From Xenorhabdus stockiae (GTDB taxonomy: Bacteria; Pseudomonadota; Gammaproteobacteria; Enterobacterales; Enterobacteriaceae), in assembly GCF_002632825.1 (NCBI RefSeq), contig NZ_NJAJ01000022.1, positions 1 to 64,000 of the forward strand: DNA of 64,000 nucleotides, given 5' to 3'. The notes beneath the pieces were generated by a model. The model was not told the DNA's origin. It saw only the letters and a program-made list of their open reading frames with translations, and did no database searches. Both the position numbers and the translations under genes were made by a program. Positions 37,208 to 47,508 of this stretch are shown piece by piece (the stretch's first letter is position 1; every line of letters starts with the position of its first letter).

Positions 37208-38770
37208 TTATTTCAGTAGCGTATCTAATAAATTAATATCATTGTTGTTGTGTAAGTGGGGGCTTACCCAGCCATTTACATCATAATCAGAGAGACACTG
37301 ATCCACCAGCTCAGTCATTTTTTTCATATTGCCAGAACCATACGCATGGCGCAGGCATTGCAGGCGAATTTCATCCTGACTACCAGCATAGTTGATTTCA
37401 TACAATTCATGGCGTCCACCAAATTCACTGCCAATGGCATCCCACATTAGTTTCAGAATTTTAATGCGTTCAACATGATCAATGCCATTTGAACCCCTGA
37501 CATATTTTTCAAGGTACTGACTGATTTCAGGGTTATTCATATCTCGTACACTGGATGGCAAATAAATTAATCCACTGGTGACATTACGTTCAATGATATT
37601 TTTAATTTTTGTATAAGCCATTGGTGCCATGACCCGATAAGTCTGTATTGCCTGAGTGTCTGGCAGGTAGGCTCCACCTTCCCACGGTTTTGCTTCTGCC
37701 CACATTGCATCTGTCAGCGACCAGAACAGATTGCGCCACGCCACGACTTCACCCAAATCAGCCTGAACGCCCCTAAAATCCACCACGCCAGTACATTCCA
37801 GGCTCTTTTGCAGTAATCCGGTGATAAAGTCCAGTTTAACGGCCAGACGCACACAGGCCTGCATAGGAAACAGACGGGCAAAACCACTTTGAACCGCCCA
37901 ATTACGTGCGCGATCAAAGTCACGATAAATTAACACGTTTTCCCACGGAATTAACACTTTATCCATCACCAGAATGGCATCATTTTCATCAAACCGGCTG
38001 GAAAGTGGGTAATCAAAAGGTGATCCGGTCGCACCTGCTGTCAGTTCATAGGAGGCTCGGGAGATTAATTTGACGCCGTCAGAATCCATTGGGGCGACAA
38101 ACATCAGGGCAAAATCAGGGTTATCACCCATAACCTGCGCTGAGCCGAAACCGATAAAATTATAATGAGTTAAGGCGGAATTGGTTGCCACGACTTTGGC
38201 ACCGCTGACAATAATTCCTGCATCCGTTTCTTTTTCTATCTGGATAAAAACATCTTTAACCTGATCGGCGGGTTTATGACGATCAATCGGGGGGTTGACG
38301 ATGGCATGGTTAAAATAAAGCGCATTTTCCTGAATGCGTTTATACCAACTGCGGGCATTATCGGAAAATTGCCCATAAAACTCCGGATAAGCCCCTAAAG
38401 CACAGCAAAATGCCGCTTTATAATCCGGTGTACGACCCATCCAGCCATAGCTCTGGCGTGACCATTCAGCAATGGCATCACGTTGCTGGCGGATGTCATC
38501 TGGGCTGGTTGCGAAACGAAAGAATTTGTGAGTATATCCGCCGCTACCGGTATCAGTATTCCAACAGAGAATGTCATGAGTCTTTGGATCATGCAGAGCG
38601 TCATATAATTGGCTGATAGAGGCAGCAGCATTGCGAAAAGCGGGATGCGTCGTCACATCCTTGACCCGTTTACCATAGATATAAATTTCCCGCCCATCCT
38701 GTAGTGACTGCATATATTCTTTACTGGTTAACGGACGTGTTTTATCGGCACGAAAATCTTCTGGTTTCAT
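37208..38770 (-). CDS. hpaB: 4-hydroxyphenylacetate 3-monooxygenase, oxygenase component
   Basis: 520 residues, the E. coli HpaB length. Typical parts: MKPEDFRADKTRPLTSKEYMQSL, the FAD-binding TGSPFDYPLSSRFDENDAI loop and the C-terminal GRHELYEINYAGSQDEIRLQ. It hydroxylates 4-hydroxyphenylacetate to 3,4-dihydroxyphenylacetate with FADH2 from HpaC. A 263-bp gap to hpaA holds its promoter, so hpaBC is a separate unit from the meta-cleavage genes. Confidence 0.97.
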   Translation of the reverse strand: MKPEDFRADKTRPLTSKEYMQSLQDGREIYIYGKRVKDVTTHPAFRNAAASISQLYDALHDPKTHDILCWNTDTGSGGYTHKFFRFATSPDDIRQQRDAIAEWSRQSYGWMGRTPDYKAAFCCALGAYPEFYGQFSDNARSWYKRIQENALYFNHAIVNPPIDRHKPADQVKDVFIQIEKETDAGIIVSGAKVVATNSALTHYNFIGFGSAQVMGDNPDFALMFVAPMDSDGVKLISRASYELTAGATGSPFDYPLSSRFDENDAILVMDKVLIPWENVLIYRDFDRARNWAVQSGFARLFPMQACVRLAVKLDFITGLLQKSLECTGVVDFRGVQADLGEVVAWRNLFWSLTDAMWAEAKPWEGGAYLPDTQAIQTYRVMAPMAYTKIKNIIERNVTSGLIYLPSSVRDMNNPEISQYLEKYVRGSNGIDHVERIKILKLMWDAIGSEFGGRHELYEINYAGSQDEIRLQCLRHAYGSGNMKKMTELVDQCLSDYDVNGWVSPHLHNNNDINLLDTLLK

Positions 38771-39033
38771 AGCTACCTCATCATCCGAAGCCTTCCATTC
38801 TGATTTGTTATCTTAATGGGAGGTTGAGTGTTAAATAAATGTTGATTTATATATTTAATTGAAGCGACTGAGGGAGAATATCTGAAGAGACTTTCAGAAG
38901 AACCGCAGGTACTTTTCGGTAAAATGGGTAATTTGTTACGTAAATGTGATCAGCTTTGTGTTTTGATATAAGCGTGCCCGATCAGAAGTTATATCTGAAT
39001 GTGATTGTATTTTATGATAATGGTATTTTATGG

Positions 39034-39936
39034 TTATTTGACGTTATTTTCTCGCCAGATACTCGGTGAACACCCTTCCAGACGATTAAAAAACCGGGCG
39101 AAATAAGCCGGATCTTTGAATCCTAACTGGTATGCCACTTCAAATACCGGGCTATCACTGAACAACAGTAACCGTTTTGCTTCCCTTAATTGACGGTCAA
39201 AGATCAATCTCTTAGGTGGACGATTTGCAAACCGGCGACACATATCTTTCAGACGTGATTCTGTAATTCCCAGAATCTGAGCATACTCCGGTACAGTAAG
39301 ATGTTGGCTGTAATGCTGATCGACCAGTTGGTTAAAGCGCTGGAAGAGTTTCAGTTCTCCTCTGACACCACCAGCACGATGATCTTCAAGGGGAATACTG
39401 CGTAAAAGAAAAGTAAACAGGGATTGTGCCAAGAAAGCCAGTGACTGTTCGCGACCGGCAAATTGATTGGCTGATTCACGTCTAATTAATGCCCAATAGT
39501 GGCTGAATGTTTCCAATTCGTCTGGTTTATCGGCAATGGAAAGGCAGAAAGCCGGAATATCAATCAGTTCCCGATGTGCAGGATAGAGCGAGTTAAGTAG
39601 CGGGGTAATTAACTCCTGACGCACAGTCAGTACATAACCATCTGTGCCTTCCTGCGTAAAAAATGCATGAGGTACGGAGGGAGGGGTCAGGATAAACAGC
39701 GGAGCCTGTACCGAGTAACGGAGATCGTCCAATTGTAATTCAATCCGACCGGTGACCAGATAGTGCAGCTGGAAAAAACCATCATGGCGATGGGCCTGCA
39801 TATCACGACCAAAAAACGCGGCCATTCGGCCAAAAGTCTGATAATGGACATCATCTGATCCCTGAGTTTCATCATAATCTTTACTGATATCAATATTGCT
39901 AATAACTTCGTTGTTTATCTGGCTGTCTGACATCAA
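39034..39936 (-). CDS. hpaA: AraC-family activator of hpaBC
   Basis: 300 residues. N-terminal cupin-type sensing part (MQAHRHDGFFQLHYLVTGRIELQL) and C-terminal AraC HTH pair ending in VAYQLGFKDPAYFARFFNRLEGCSPSIWR. E. coli HpaA activates hpaBC in response to 4-hydroxyphenylacetate. Position between hpaX and hpaB is the E. coli W order. The second Met (39933) could be the start. Confidence 0.93.
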   Translation of the reverse strand: MMSDSQINNEVISNIDISKDYDETQGSDDVHYQTFGRMAAFFGRDMQAHRHDGFFQLHYLVTGRIELQLDDLRYSVQAPLFILTPPSVPHAFFTQEGTDGYVLTVRQELITPLLNSLYPAHRELIDIPAFCLSIADKPDELETFSHYWALIRRESANQFAGREQSLAFLAQSLFTFLLRSIPLEDHRAGGVRGELKLFQRFNQLVDQHYSQHLTVPEYAQILGITESRLKDMCRRFANRPPKRLIFDRQLREAKRLLLFSDSPVFEVAYQLGFKDPAYFARFFNRLEGCSPSIWRENNVK

Positions 39937-39998
39937 TTTATTCTCTTTTAAGCCGGTAATCAGGATATTTTGTTGAGACGTCGGAACTTGGCCGATTT

Positions 39999-41348
39999 TT
40001 ATGATCTAGCGTGTTTCATCGGGATCAGCAGAACTATCAGTGCCCCGATCACCAGCAGCCCGGCGACAAAATAGAGACCAGAGTTAAAACTGCCGGTCTG
40101 ATCTTTCAGCCATCCGATCAATAAAGGGCTGACAGCCGAACCCACATTCCCCGTGGCATTGATCACCGCGATCCCAATAGCCCGTGCCCGCAGGCTGATG
40201 GATTGATCGGGTGTGGTCCAGAATACTGCCATTGCAGTAAACGAGCCGGTTGATGCCATGATGATGCCTAAAAGCTGTATCATGCTGTTGTCTGTCAGTG
40301 ATGTCAGGATCCAGCCTACAGCAGCAAACAGGAAAGGCAGCGCTGTGTGCATTTTTCGTTCTTGCAGACGGTCTGACCGACGGCTCCAGTAGATCATCCC
40401 CAAAATGGTACAGAACTGAGGTATGGCTGTTAGCAGGCCAATAACAGTGTGACTGCTTCCCTGATTGAAACTCTGCATAATTTGTGGCGTCCAGATATTA
40501 ATGGCACTCAGCGTATTGGTCAGGCAGAAATAAGCGAAGGTGTACATCAGGACAATCGGGGTAAAAATTTCACGCCACAGGCTGGTTTTGGCGTGTGAAG
40601 GTTCAGGGGGCGTTAAAGAAACTTTATCGTTCTCTATCATTTCCTGTAGGCATTTTTTATCTTCCTTTGTCAGCCACTTTGCTTTCTCTGGTGAATCATC
40701 CAGATAAAACCAGACGACAATACCCAGCAGAACAGAAGGGAATCCTTCCAGAAAAAACAGCCACTGCCAGCCACGCAGATCCCAGATGCCGTCCATTTCC
40801 AGAATATAACCGGATGCGAGCGAGCCAAATGCCATCGTGACAGGCATAGCGATCATAAACAGGGCATTAGCACGGGCACGGTAATAAGCCGGAAACCAAT
40901 ATGTCAGATAGACCAGAATACCGGGCAGGAAGCCAGCTTCTGCAATTCCGACCAGCATACGCAGGATATACAGGCTGGTGGGGCCGGTCGCAAACATTGT
41001 CGCGGTGGAAGCAATCCCCCACAGCACCATAATCGTGGCAATCCAGCGTCTGGCTCCCACAATACCCAACATGATATTACTGGGAATACCAAAAGCCACA
41101 TAAGTCACATAAAACAGTGTTGCAGCTAACCCGAACATGGTCGATGTAAGACCTAGATCTTTTCCCATCGTTAAACCGGCAAAACCAATATTGATACGAT
41201 CCAGAAAAGAAAAGATGAACAGGACAAACAGAAACAGGATCAGGCGGCGAAATAATTTTTTGATAACACTTTGCTGCTGTGCCGTGAGGTTTTTATGTGA
41301 ATAGTCTGGTGCATCATGCTTCTGTATGGCTTCAGGTGAGCTGCTCAT
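39999..41348 (-). CDS. hpaX: 4-hydroxyphenylacetate MFS permease
   Basis: 449 residues, 12 predicted helices, anion:cation symporter subfamily (FLFVLFIFSFLDRINIGFAGLTMGKDLGL at the start of the first helix; GIAEAGFLPGILVYLTYWFPAYYRARANALF as the conserved loop). Place between hpaI and hpaA as in E. coli W. It imports 4-hydroxyphenylacetate across the inner membrane. Confidence 0.92.
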   Translation of the reverse strand: MSSSPEAIQKHDAPDYSHKNLTAQQQSVIKKLFRRLILFLFVLFIFSFLDRINIGFAGLTMGKDLGLTSTMFGLAATLFYVTYVAFGIPSNIMLGIVGARRWIATIMVLWGIASTATMFATGPTSLYILRMLVGIAEAGFLPGILVYLTYWFPAYYRARANALFMIAMPVTMAFGSLASGYILEMDGIWDLRGWQWLFFLEGFPSVLLGIVVWFYLDDSPEKAKWLTKEDKKCLQEMIENDKVSLTPPEPSHAKTSLWREIFTPIVLMYTFAYFCLTNTLSAINIWTPQIMQSFNQGSSHTVIGLLTAIPQFCTILGMIYWSRRSDRLQERKMHTALPFLFAAVGWILTSLTDNSMIQLLGIIMASTGSFTAMAVFWTTPDQSISLRARAIGIAVINATGNVGSAVSPLLIGWLKDQTGSFNSGLYFVAGLLVIGALIVLLIPMKHARS

Positions 41349-41368
41349 GGTTGTGACCTTTTTATTGA

Positions 41369-42178
41369 TTAATATGCAGCGTTGGATACAGACGATACGG
41401 TGTTTTCCTGTCCCTTACCGAAATGTGCCGCCAATGAATTGGCTGCGTTGGTGAGCAGTGTGGTATCAACACCAACAGCAATAAACTTCACACCGAGATC
41501 CAGATAGTGCTCTGCCGCTTCAGTATTGGTCATCAATATTCCGGCAGCTTTGCCTGCTGTGTTGATTTGTCTGATAGCTTGTTCGATCGCCGCCTTAACC
41601 TCAGGATGTTGGGGGTTGCCGTGGTGCCCCATATCAGCACTGAGATCTGCCGGGCCGATAAATACACCATCAACACCCTCAACTGTCAGCATCTCTGACA
41701 AATTATTCAGAGCCTCACGGGTTTCCACCTGAATCAGCACACACATTTCTTCATTGGCACGCGCCAGATAATTAGGGATACGATTCCAGCGCGAAGCTCT
41801 TGCCAGCGCACTGCCTACACCCCGAATGCCTTCCGGTGGATAACGGGTAGCCCGTACAGCTTCACGCGCCTGCTCAGCATTCTGAATCATCGGGATGAGC
41901 AGTGTCTGAGCACCGATATCCAGCAGTTGCTTGATAATTACCGGATCGTTCCACGGCGGACGCACAACCGGCTGGCTTGGGTAAGCAGCAATAGCCTGTA
42001 ACTGATTCAGGACAGAAGTAATATCATTAGGGGCATGTTCGCCATCAATTAATAACCAGTCAAAACCGGTTCCCGCCAGAATTTCAGCACTATATGAACT
42101 ACAAAGCCCAAGCCATAAACCGATTTGTGGCTGCCCCGAGTGCAGGGCCTGTTTGAATCTATTTGTCAGTTGATCCAT
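41369..42178 (-). CDS. hpaI: 4-hydroxy-2-oxo-heptane-1,7-dioate aldolase
   Basis: 269 residues of the HpcH/HpaI class II aldolase family, with [33 protein letters not shown], the metal and substrate segment [35 protein letters not shown], and [15 protein letters not shown]. It cleaves the C7 product to pyruvate and succinic semialdehyde. Confidence 0.96.
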   Translation of the reverse strand: MDQLTNRFKQALHSGQPQIGLWLGLCSSYSAEILAGTGFDWLLIDGEHAPNDITSVLNQLQAIAAYPSQPVVRPPWNDPVIIKQLLDIGAQTLLIPMIQNAEQAREAVRATRYPPEGIRGVGSALARASRWNRIPNYLARANEEMCVLIQVETREALNNLSEMLTVEGVDGVFIGPADLSADMGHHGNPQHPEVKAAIEQAIRQINTAGKAAGILMTNTEAAEHYLDLGVKFIAVGVDTTLLTNAANSLAAHFGKGQENTVSSVSNAAY

Positions 42179-42243
42179 GAGTGCACCTTATGCTCCTGAT
42201 TTTTAATTAAATGTTTAATTCATGTTTTATACCAGACTGATTT

Positions 42244-43047
42244 TTAAGAAAAATAACAACTCACTGAACCTAATGCGCCGTAATCCACATGGAATGTATC
42301 ACCTTTGCGGGCTGCAACCGGCCGGGTGAAAGAGCCACTCAGTATGATCTGGCCCGCTTCAAGCTGGACACCGTGTGGGGCCAGTTTATTAGCAAGCCAT
42401 GCAACACCACTGGCGGGATGGTCAAGCACTGCTGCGGCTACGCCGGATTCCTCAACGACACCATTGCGATAGAGCAGAGCGCTGACCCATCTTAAGTCCA
42501 GCTCATGGGGTTTGATGGGGCGTCCTCCCATAATGACGCCCCCATTTGCTGCATTATCAGAAATCGTATCTACGACTTTACGCGGGCGCTGGGTTTCCGG
42601 ATCGATGTTATGACAGCGGGCATCGATCAGTTCCAGCGCCGGAATAACGTAATCTGTCGCATTGTAAACATCAAACAGTGTACAGTTCGGGCCTTGCAGC
42701 GGTTTTGCCAGTACGAATGCCAATTCCACCTCAATGCGCGGAACAATAAAACGTTCGCAGGGGATATGGCTACCGCTCTGAAAAAACATATCATCCAGCA
42801 GTGCGCCATAATCCGGTTCTTCAATTTGTGAACTGAGCTGCATGGCTCTGGATGTCAGGCCAATTTTATGCCCTTTCAATACCCGGCCTTCCGCCATTTT
42901 CATACTGACCCATTCACGCTGAATGGCGTATGCATCCTCAATGGTTATTTCCGGATAATCCAGTGAGATTTGACGGATCTGTTTACGGTCTTTCTCTGCC
43001 AGATATAAACGATGAGCAACCTGTGATACGACTTCTTGCTGTAGCAT
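42244..43047 (-). CDS. hpaH: 2-oxo-hept-4-ene-1,7-dioate hydratase
   Basis: 267 residues from ATG 43047, which is 10 nt from AGGAG and gives the E. coli HpaH length; an upstream TTG (43056) sits too close to the Shine-Dalgarno. Fumarylacetoacetase-like fold with GHKIGLTSRAMQ, PRIEVELAFVLAKPL and a metal site. It adds water in the step before HpaI. Confidence 0.95.
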   Translation of the reverse strand: MLQQEVVSQVAHRLYLAEKDRKQIRQISLDYPEITIEDAYAIQREWVSMKMAEGRVLKGHKIGLTSRAMQLSSQIEEPDYGALLDDMFFQSGSHIPCERFIVPRIEVELAFVLAKPLQGPNCTLFDVYNATDYVIPALELIDARCHNIDPETQRPRKVVDTISDNAANGGVIMGGRPIKPHELDLRWVSALLYRNGVVEESGVAAAVLDHPASGVAWLANKLAPHGVQLEAGQIILSGSFTRPVAARKGDTFHVDYGALGSVSCYFS

Positions 43048-43067
43048 ATGTGTCAAACTCCTTTGGT

Positions 43068-44540
43068 TTATAATCCTCCGAAACAGAGGTATTTCACTTC
43101 CAGATAATCTTCTATGCCGTAGCGCGAACCCTCACGCCCCAGACCAGACTGTTTTATGCCCCCGAACGGAACAGCTTCGTTGGAAATCAGCCCTTCGTTA
43201 ATGCCGACCATGCCGCTTTCCAGAGCTTCTGCTACACGGTAAATTCTGCCGATATCGCGGGAATAAAAATAAGCGGCCAGCCCGTACTCTGTGCTGTTAG
43301 CAATGCGAATGGCCTCTTCTTCATCCCGGAATTTGAACAGGGCAGCCAGAGGGCCGAATGTTTCTTCATGGGCAACTTGCATTGTTTCATCAATATCAGC
43401 CAGTACGGTTGGCTCAAAGAACAGGCCACCCAGTTTGTGGGATTTTCCTCCGACCAGAAGCCTTGCACCACGGGAAACGGCATCACTGACATGCGCCTGA
43501 ACTTTATCTATCGCAGCCTGATTAATCAGAGGGCCCTGCTGTGATGAGCTATCACTGGCTGGCCCGACATGCAATTGCTTGGCCGCCTGAGCCAGACGTT
43601 CAGCAAATTCCTCGTAAATGTTTTCCTGAACCAGGATCCGGTTTGCGCAGACACAAGTCTGACCGCTGTTACGGAATTTCGCTGCCATTGCACCTTTAAC
43701 TGCGGCATCTAAGTCGGCATCATCAAAAACAATAAAAGGTGCATTGCCACCTAACTCAAGAGAGAGTTTTTTCACCGTATCGGCGCTTTGTGCCATGAGC
43801 AATTTCCCAACACGCGTCGATCCGGTAAAAGAGAGTTTGCGTACGATAGGGCTTGAAGTCAGGGCTTCCCCAATCGCTTTGGCGTCCATTCCGGTGACAA
43901 TATTAAAGACCCCTGCCGGGACTCCTGCCTGCTCAGCCAGAACAACCAAAGCCAGTGCTGAAAGCGGGGTTTCTGCGGCAGGTTTCAGGACGACAGTACA
44001 ACCTGCGGCCAGTGCCGGGCTGACTTTGCGGGTAATCATGGCATTAGGAAAATTCCACGGAGTAATGGCTGCAACCACGCCGATGGGTTGCTTGATGGTG
44101 GATGTACGGCAACTGGGTATGTGGGAAGGGATAGTTTCGCCGTAAACGCGTTTGCCTTCTTCTGCAAACCATTCGATAAAACTGGCACCATAAGCAATTT
44201 CCCCCATCGCCTCAGCATGGGACTTCCCTTGCTCAATACTCAGCAGTTCTGCCAATGTTTTCTGGTTATCGATGACCAAATTGAACCACTGCCTGAGTAT
44301 CTGGCTACGCTTTTTGGCTGTCAGGGCACGCCATGCAGGAAGCGCTTTTTCGGCAGCTTTAATCGCACGATGAGTTTCTGCTGCCCCCATATCACTGACA
44401 TTGGCGATGATGTCACCAGTGGCAGGATTTGTCACAGCAAAGGTGGCTTTATTGTCAGCATCAAGCCATTTTCCGTCAATGTAACCCTGCTGACGTAATA
44501 ACAAGGAATCGTGTAATACAGCATCAAGATGGTTTGTCAT
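43068..44540 (-). CDS. gabD: NAD(P)-dependent succinate semialdehyde dehydrogenase
   Basis: 490 residues from ATG 44540 (GAAGAG before it). ALDH fold: TPWNFPNAMITRKVSPALAAGC, FTGSTRVGK, catalytic Glu in LELGGNAPFIVF and catalytic Cys in NSGQTCVCANR. GabD-type features fit succinic semialdehyde, the product of HpaI. It is inserted between hpaF and hpaH, not present in the E. coli W order, and would take the end product to succinate and the TCA cycle. The true cofactor is not decided. Confidence 0.9.
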   Translation of the reverse strand: MTNHLDAVLHDSLLLRQQGYIDGKWLDADNKATFAVTNPATGDIIANVSDMGAAETHRAIKAAEKALPAWRALTAKKRSQILRQWFNLVIDNQKTLAELLSIEQGKSHAEAMGEIAYGASFIEWFAEEGKRVYGETIPSHIPSCRTSTIKQPIGVVAAITPWNFPNAMITRKVSPALAAGCTVVLKPAAETPLSALALVVLAEQAGVPAGVFNIVTGMDAKAIGEALTSSPIVRKLSFTGSTRVGKLLMAQSADTVKKLSLELGGNAPFIVFDDADLDAAVKGAMAAKFRNSGQTCVCANRILVQENIYEEFAERLAQAAKQLHVGPASDSSSQQGPLINQAAIDKVQAHVSDAVSRGARLLVGGKSHKLGGLFFEPTVLADIDETMQVAHEETFGPLAALFKFRDEEEAIRIANSTEYGLAAYFYSRDIGRIYRVAEALESGMVGINEGLISNEAVPFGGIKQSGLGREGSRYGIEDYLEVKYLCFGGL

Positions 44541-44642
44541 GGTTTTCTCTTCATTTAACAAAAAGGTGAACTTAACGTTTTTGTACTTCAATGACTTTGA
44601 ATTTCAGTCACTTTGAATTTCAGTCATATTGAATTATGGCAC

Positions 44643-45041
44643 TCATAATGTCTTATTTTTTGATTTAAACAGCTTATGAACATTATTGGATTTATAATTC
44701 AGTATTGGATCAAGTTCTTCCATTGTAAAAGAGAGACCAAGGTAACGCTGTGCCATTAAATCGGCAAAATGAGCTTTGATGAGCGAAAACAGCATTTCCC
44801 CGACTTTCTGGCAATCTTCAGTGCTGCGTCCTGCACCGATTTTCAGCGTCATATGGACAAAAGCGTAATCTTGTTTTCCATCTGCCATTTGCCACGTATC
44901 CAGCCAAATAGCTCGACTGCGGATCCCGCCCTGAGGGAAAATGCCGGTATCAGCAAGCGCCTGATTCACTTTCGCAAACAGTTCCGGTAAATTGGCTTCT
45001 TTGCGGATGTTTTCGGTACATTCAGCATAAAAATGTGGCAT
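44643..45041 (-). CDS. hpaF: 5-carboxymethyl-2-hydroxymuconate isomerase
   Basis: 132 residues (E. coli 126). Tautomerase-superfamily enzyme with catalytic Pro1 after Met removal (MPHFYAECTENIRKEANLPELF) and DYAFVHMTLKIGAGRS. The C-terminus is a few residues longer. It isomerises the HpaE product. 12 bp after hpaD. Confidence 0.95.
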   Translation of the reverse strand: MPHFYAECTENIRKEANLPELFAKVNQALADTGIFPQGGIRSRAIWLDTWQMADGKQDYAFVHMTLKIGAGRSTEDCQKVGEMLFSLIKAHFADLMAQRYLGLSFTMEELDPILNYKSNNVHKLFKSKNKTL

Positions 45042-45053
45042 AGCTAACTCCTG

Positions 45054-45929
45054 TCAGACGGAAGTTGTCTGGTTAACAGAATGTGGTAATGGGAACACAG
45101 CATTCACCTGTCCAGTCCCTGAACTGGCAAATAATTCCGTGAGAAACTCGACTTTGCCGTCATATTTATCCCAGCCAAGCAACCCGAGTAACATGACGGT
45201 ATCGTGCATATTGCCTTCCCCCCGACAGTAGAGGGCATATTCAGGCAGCATGTCGCAAAATTCCCTGAAGCGACCTTCTTTCCAAAGTTTGACAACCCGG
45301 TTATCCATCTGCTCATCAAACTCGCGGGTATAGCTGTTCATGCCTTCTTCGGCACGTTGATCATCGATAAAGCTGTGGGAGAGTGAACCGCTGGCCAGCA
45401 CGGCAACGGTGCCATCATATTTCTCAATAGCCCGTAAAATGGCTTCTCCCAACTTACGGCTATCTTCGAAAGCATGAACAGTACAAAAGGCAGAAATCGA
45501 AATAACTTTAAAATGACGGTCACTATTCATATAGCGCATTGGCACTAATGTGCCATATTCCAGCGTCAGGCTGGCAATCTCATGTGATTTTGCACGAACC
45601 CCCATCTGGCGCGCTTCTTCTGCGATCATGTGCCCCAGCTCGGGGTTTCCGTCATACTCATAACTCATATCGCGGATAAAATGCGGTAATTCATTACTGG
45701 TATAAATACCGGAGAAATGTTCCGCACAGTTAATATGATAGGCACTATTGACCAGCCAGTGAGTATCAAACACGATAATGGTATCGACACCCAACTCCCG
45801 GCAGCGACGGCTGATTTCCTTATGCCCGTCAATTGCACTTTGCCGACAACCGTAGTGTTTACCCGGTAATTCGGACAGATACATAGAAGGTACATGTGTA
45901 ATTTTTGCTGCTAACGCTAACTTGCCCAT
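45054..45929 (-). CDS. hpaD: Homoprotocatechuate 2,3-dioxygenase (extradiol)
   Basis: 291 residues of the LigB-type class III extradiol dioxygenases (E. coli HpaD 283). HVPSMYLSELPGKHYGCRQSAIDGHKEIS and VFDTHWLVNSAYHINCAEHFSGIY hold iron ligands. It opens the ring of 3,4-dihydroxyphenylacetate. Between hpaE and hpaF. Confidence 0.95.
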   Translation of the reverse strand: MGKLALAAKITHVPSMYLSELPGKHYGCRQSAIDGHKEISRRCRELGVDTIIVFDTHWLVNSAYHINCAEHFSGIYTSNELPHFIRDMSYEYDGNPELGHMIAEEARQMGVRAKSHEIASLTLEYGTLVPMRYMNSDRHFKVISISAFCTVHAFEDSRKLGEAILRAIEKYDGTVAVLASGSLSHSFIDDQRAEEGMNSYTREFDEQMDNRVVKLWKEGRFREFCDMLPEYALYCRGEGNMHDTVMLLGLLGWDKYDGKVEFLTELFASSGTGQVNAVFPLPHSVNQTTSV

Positions 45930-46041
45930 AAATCCTCACTCAGTATCAGGATGATGAAAAGCGGTTAACGCTGGAAGAGGTATACCCGTACTTTTTCAGG
46001 CTATAGTCTGAAATCCTCCGGATATATCTCTTTTCTTAAGA

Positions 46042-47508
46042 TCAAAGTCCCCAGCGAGGAATGGGATGATTTCCCATTGAAATACAAACATTTTTCACTT
46101 CAGCAAAAACTTCAAAGCTATATTCTCCGCCTTCCCGTCCGACACCAGAGGCTTTGATACCACCGAATGGCTGGCGCAGATCGCGTACGTTCTGGGAATT
46201 GACGAAGACCATGCCGGCTTCAATTCCTTGTGCCAGACGCAGGACTTTGCTCACATCCTGTGTCCAGATATAAGATGCCAGCCCATATTCCACATCGTTA
46301 GCCATGCGAAGACCGTCTTCTTCACTTTTGAATGGCAACAGACAAGCGACCGGGCCGAAAATTTCTTCTTGTGCCACGCGCATCCGGTTATCAACATCGG
46401 CTAGGACGGTTGGCCGCAGGAAGTGACCATTTTTCAGATGATCAGGCAGGTCTGCCGGTTTGTCCGGGCCTCCGGTTAACAGCGTTGCGCCTTCTTCAAT
46501 ACCCAATCGGATATAACCGGAAACTTTTTCCCAATGCTGGTGGCTGATCAGGCTGCCGACCTGGGTATTCAGATCCTGCGGATCACCGACGCGCAGGCGG
46601 CTGGCGCGTTCTGCGAAACGCTTCACAAATTCAGGATAGATGCTTTCCTGAATGAAAATACGGGAGCCCGCTGTGCAGCGTTCGCCATTAAGGGAAAAAA
46701 TGGTGAACAGGGCAGCATCTAACGCACGTTCAATATCGGCATCTTCAAAAATCAGTACCGGCGATTTGCCGCCCAGTTCCATGGAGTATTTTTTCAGCCC
46801 TGAGTTCTGCATAATCAGGCGACCGGTAGCTGTCCCACCGGTGAAAGAAACGGCACGGACATCATGATGTTTTACCAGCGCATCACCGGCAGTATTGCCA
46901 TATCCCTGTACCACATTCAGTACTCCTGCGGGGATACCGGCTTCCAGAGCCAGTTCTCCCAGACGGTTAGCGGTCAGGGGGGAAAGCTCGGACATTTTCA
47001 GAACAGCGGTGTTTCCCAGAGCCAGGCAGGGGGCAACTTTCCATGTGGCAGTCATGAACGGCACATTCCACGGGGAAATCAGTGCGCAGACGCCTACAGG
47101 CTGGATAAGGGTATAATTCAGCATTTTGTCATCGACGGGATAAGTGCGCCCGTTCATCTGCTGACAAGTTTCCGCAAAAAAATCGAAATTGTGGGAAGCA
47201 CGTGGGATAAGGACATTTTTTGTCTGATGGATTGGCAAACCCGTATCACTGGTTTCCATCGCAGCAATTTCAGGTACATTCTGGTCGATTAATTCGCCTA
47301 AACGCCGCATCAGACGCGCCCGTTCTTTCATCGGGGTATTTGCCCATTCAGGAAAAGCGTCTTTTGCGGCAGCCACCGCCTGATCAATTTCTTTTTTTCC
47401 GCCAGAAGCGACTTCTGCCAATACCTCACCGGTTGCGGGATTGACTGTTTCAAAATAGGTACTGCTGCCAACGTTTTTACCGTTGATCCAATGATTAATT
47501 GTGGTCAT
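46042..47508 (-). CDS. hpaE: 5-carboxymethyl-2-hydroxymuconate semialdehyde dehydrogenase
   Basis: 488 residues, the size of E. coli HpaE. ALDH motifs: SPWNVPFMTATWKVAPCLALGNTAV, FTGGTATGRLIM, catalytic Glu in MELGGKSPVLIF and Cys in NGERCTAGSR. It oxidises the ring-cleavage semialdehyde with NAD. It overlaps hpaG2 by 4 bp (ATGA), so translation is coupled. Confidence 0.96.
   Translation of the reverse strand: MTTINHWINGKNVGSSTYFETVNPATGEVLAEVASGGKKEIDQAVAAAKDAFPEWANTPMKERARLMRRLGELIDQNVPEIAAMETSDTGLPIHQTKNVLIPRASHNFDFFAETCQQMNGRTYPVDDKMLNYTLIQPVGVCALISPWNVPFMTATWKVAPCLALGNTAVLKMSELSPLTANRLGELALEAGIPAGVLNVVQGYGNTAGDALVKHHDVRAVSFTGGTATGRLIMQNSGLKKYSMELGGKSPVLIFEDADIERALDAALFTIFSLNGERCTAGSRIFIQESIYPEFVKRFAERASRLRVGDPQDLNTQVGSLISHQHWEKVSGYIRLGIEEGATLLTGGPDKPADLPDHLKNGHFLRPTVLADVDNRMRVAQEEIFGPVACLLPFKSEEDGLRMANDVEYGLASYIWTQDVSKVLRLAQGIEAGMVFVNSQNVRDLRQPFGGIKASGVGREGGEYSFEVFAEVKNVCISMGNHPIPRWGL

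Noticed and set aside
38935-38970. CRP-like half site TGTGATC upstream of hpaB
   Set aside because: Only one half-site fits; the second half lacks TCACA.
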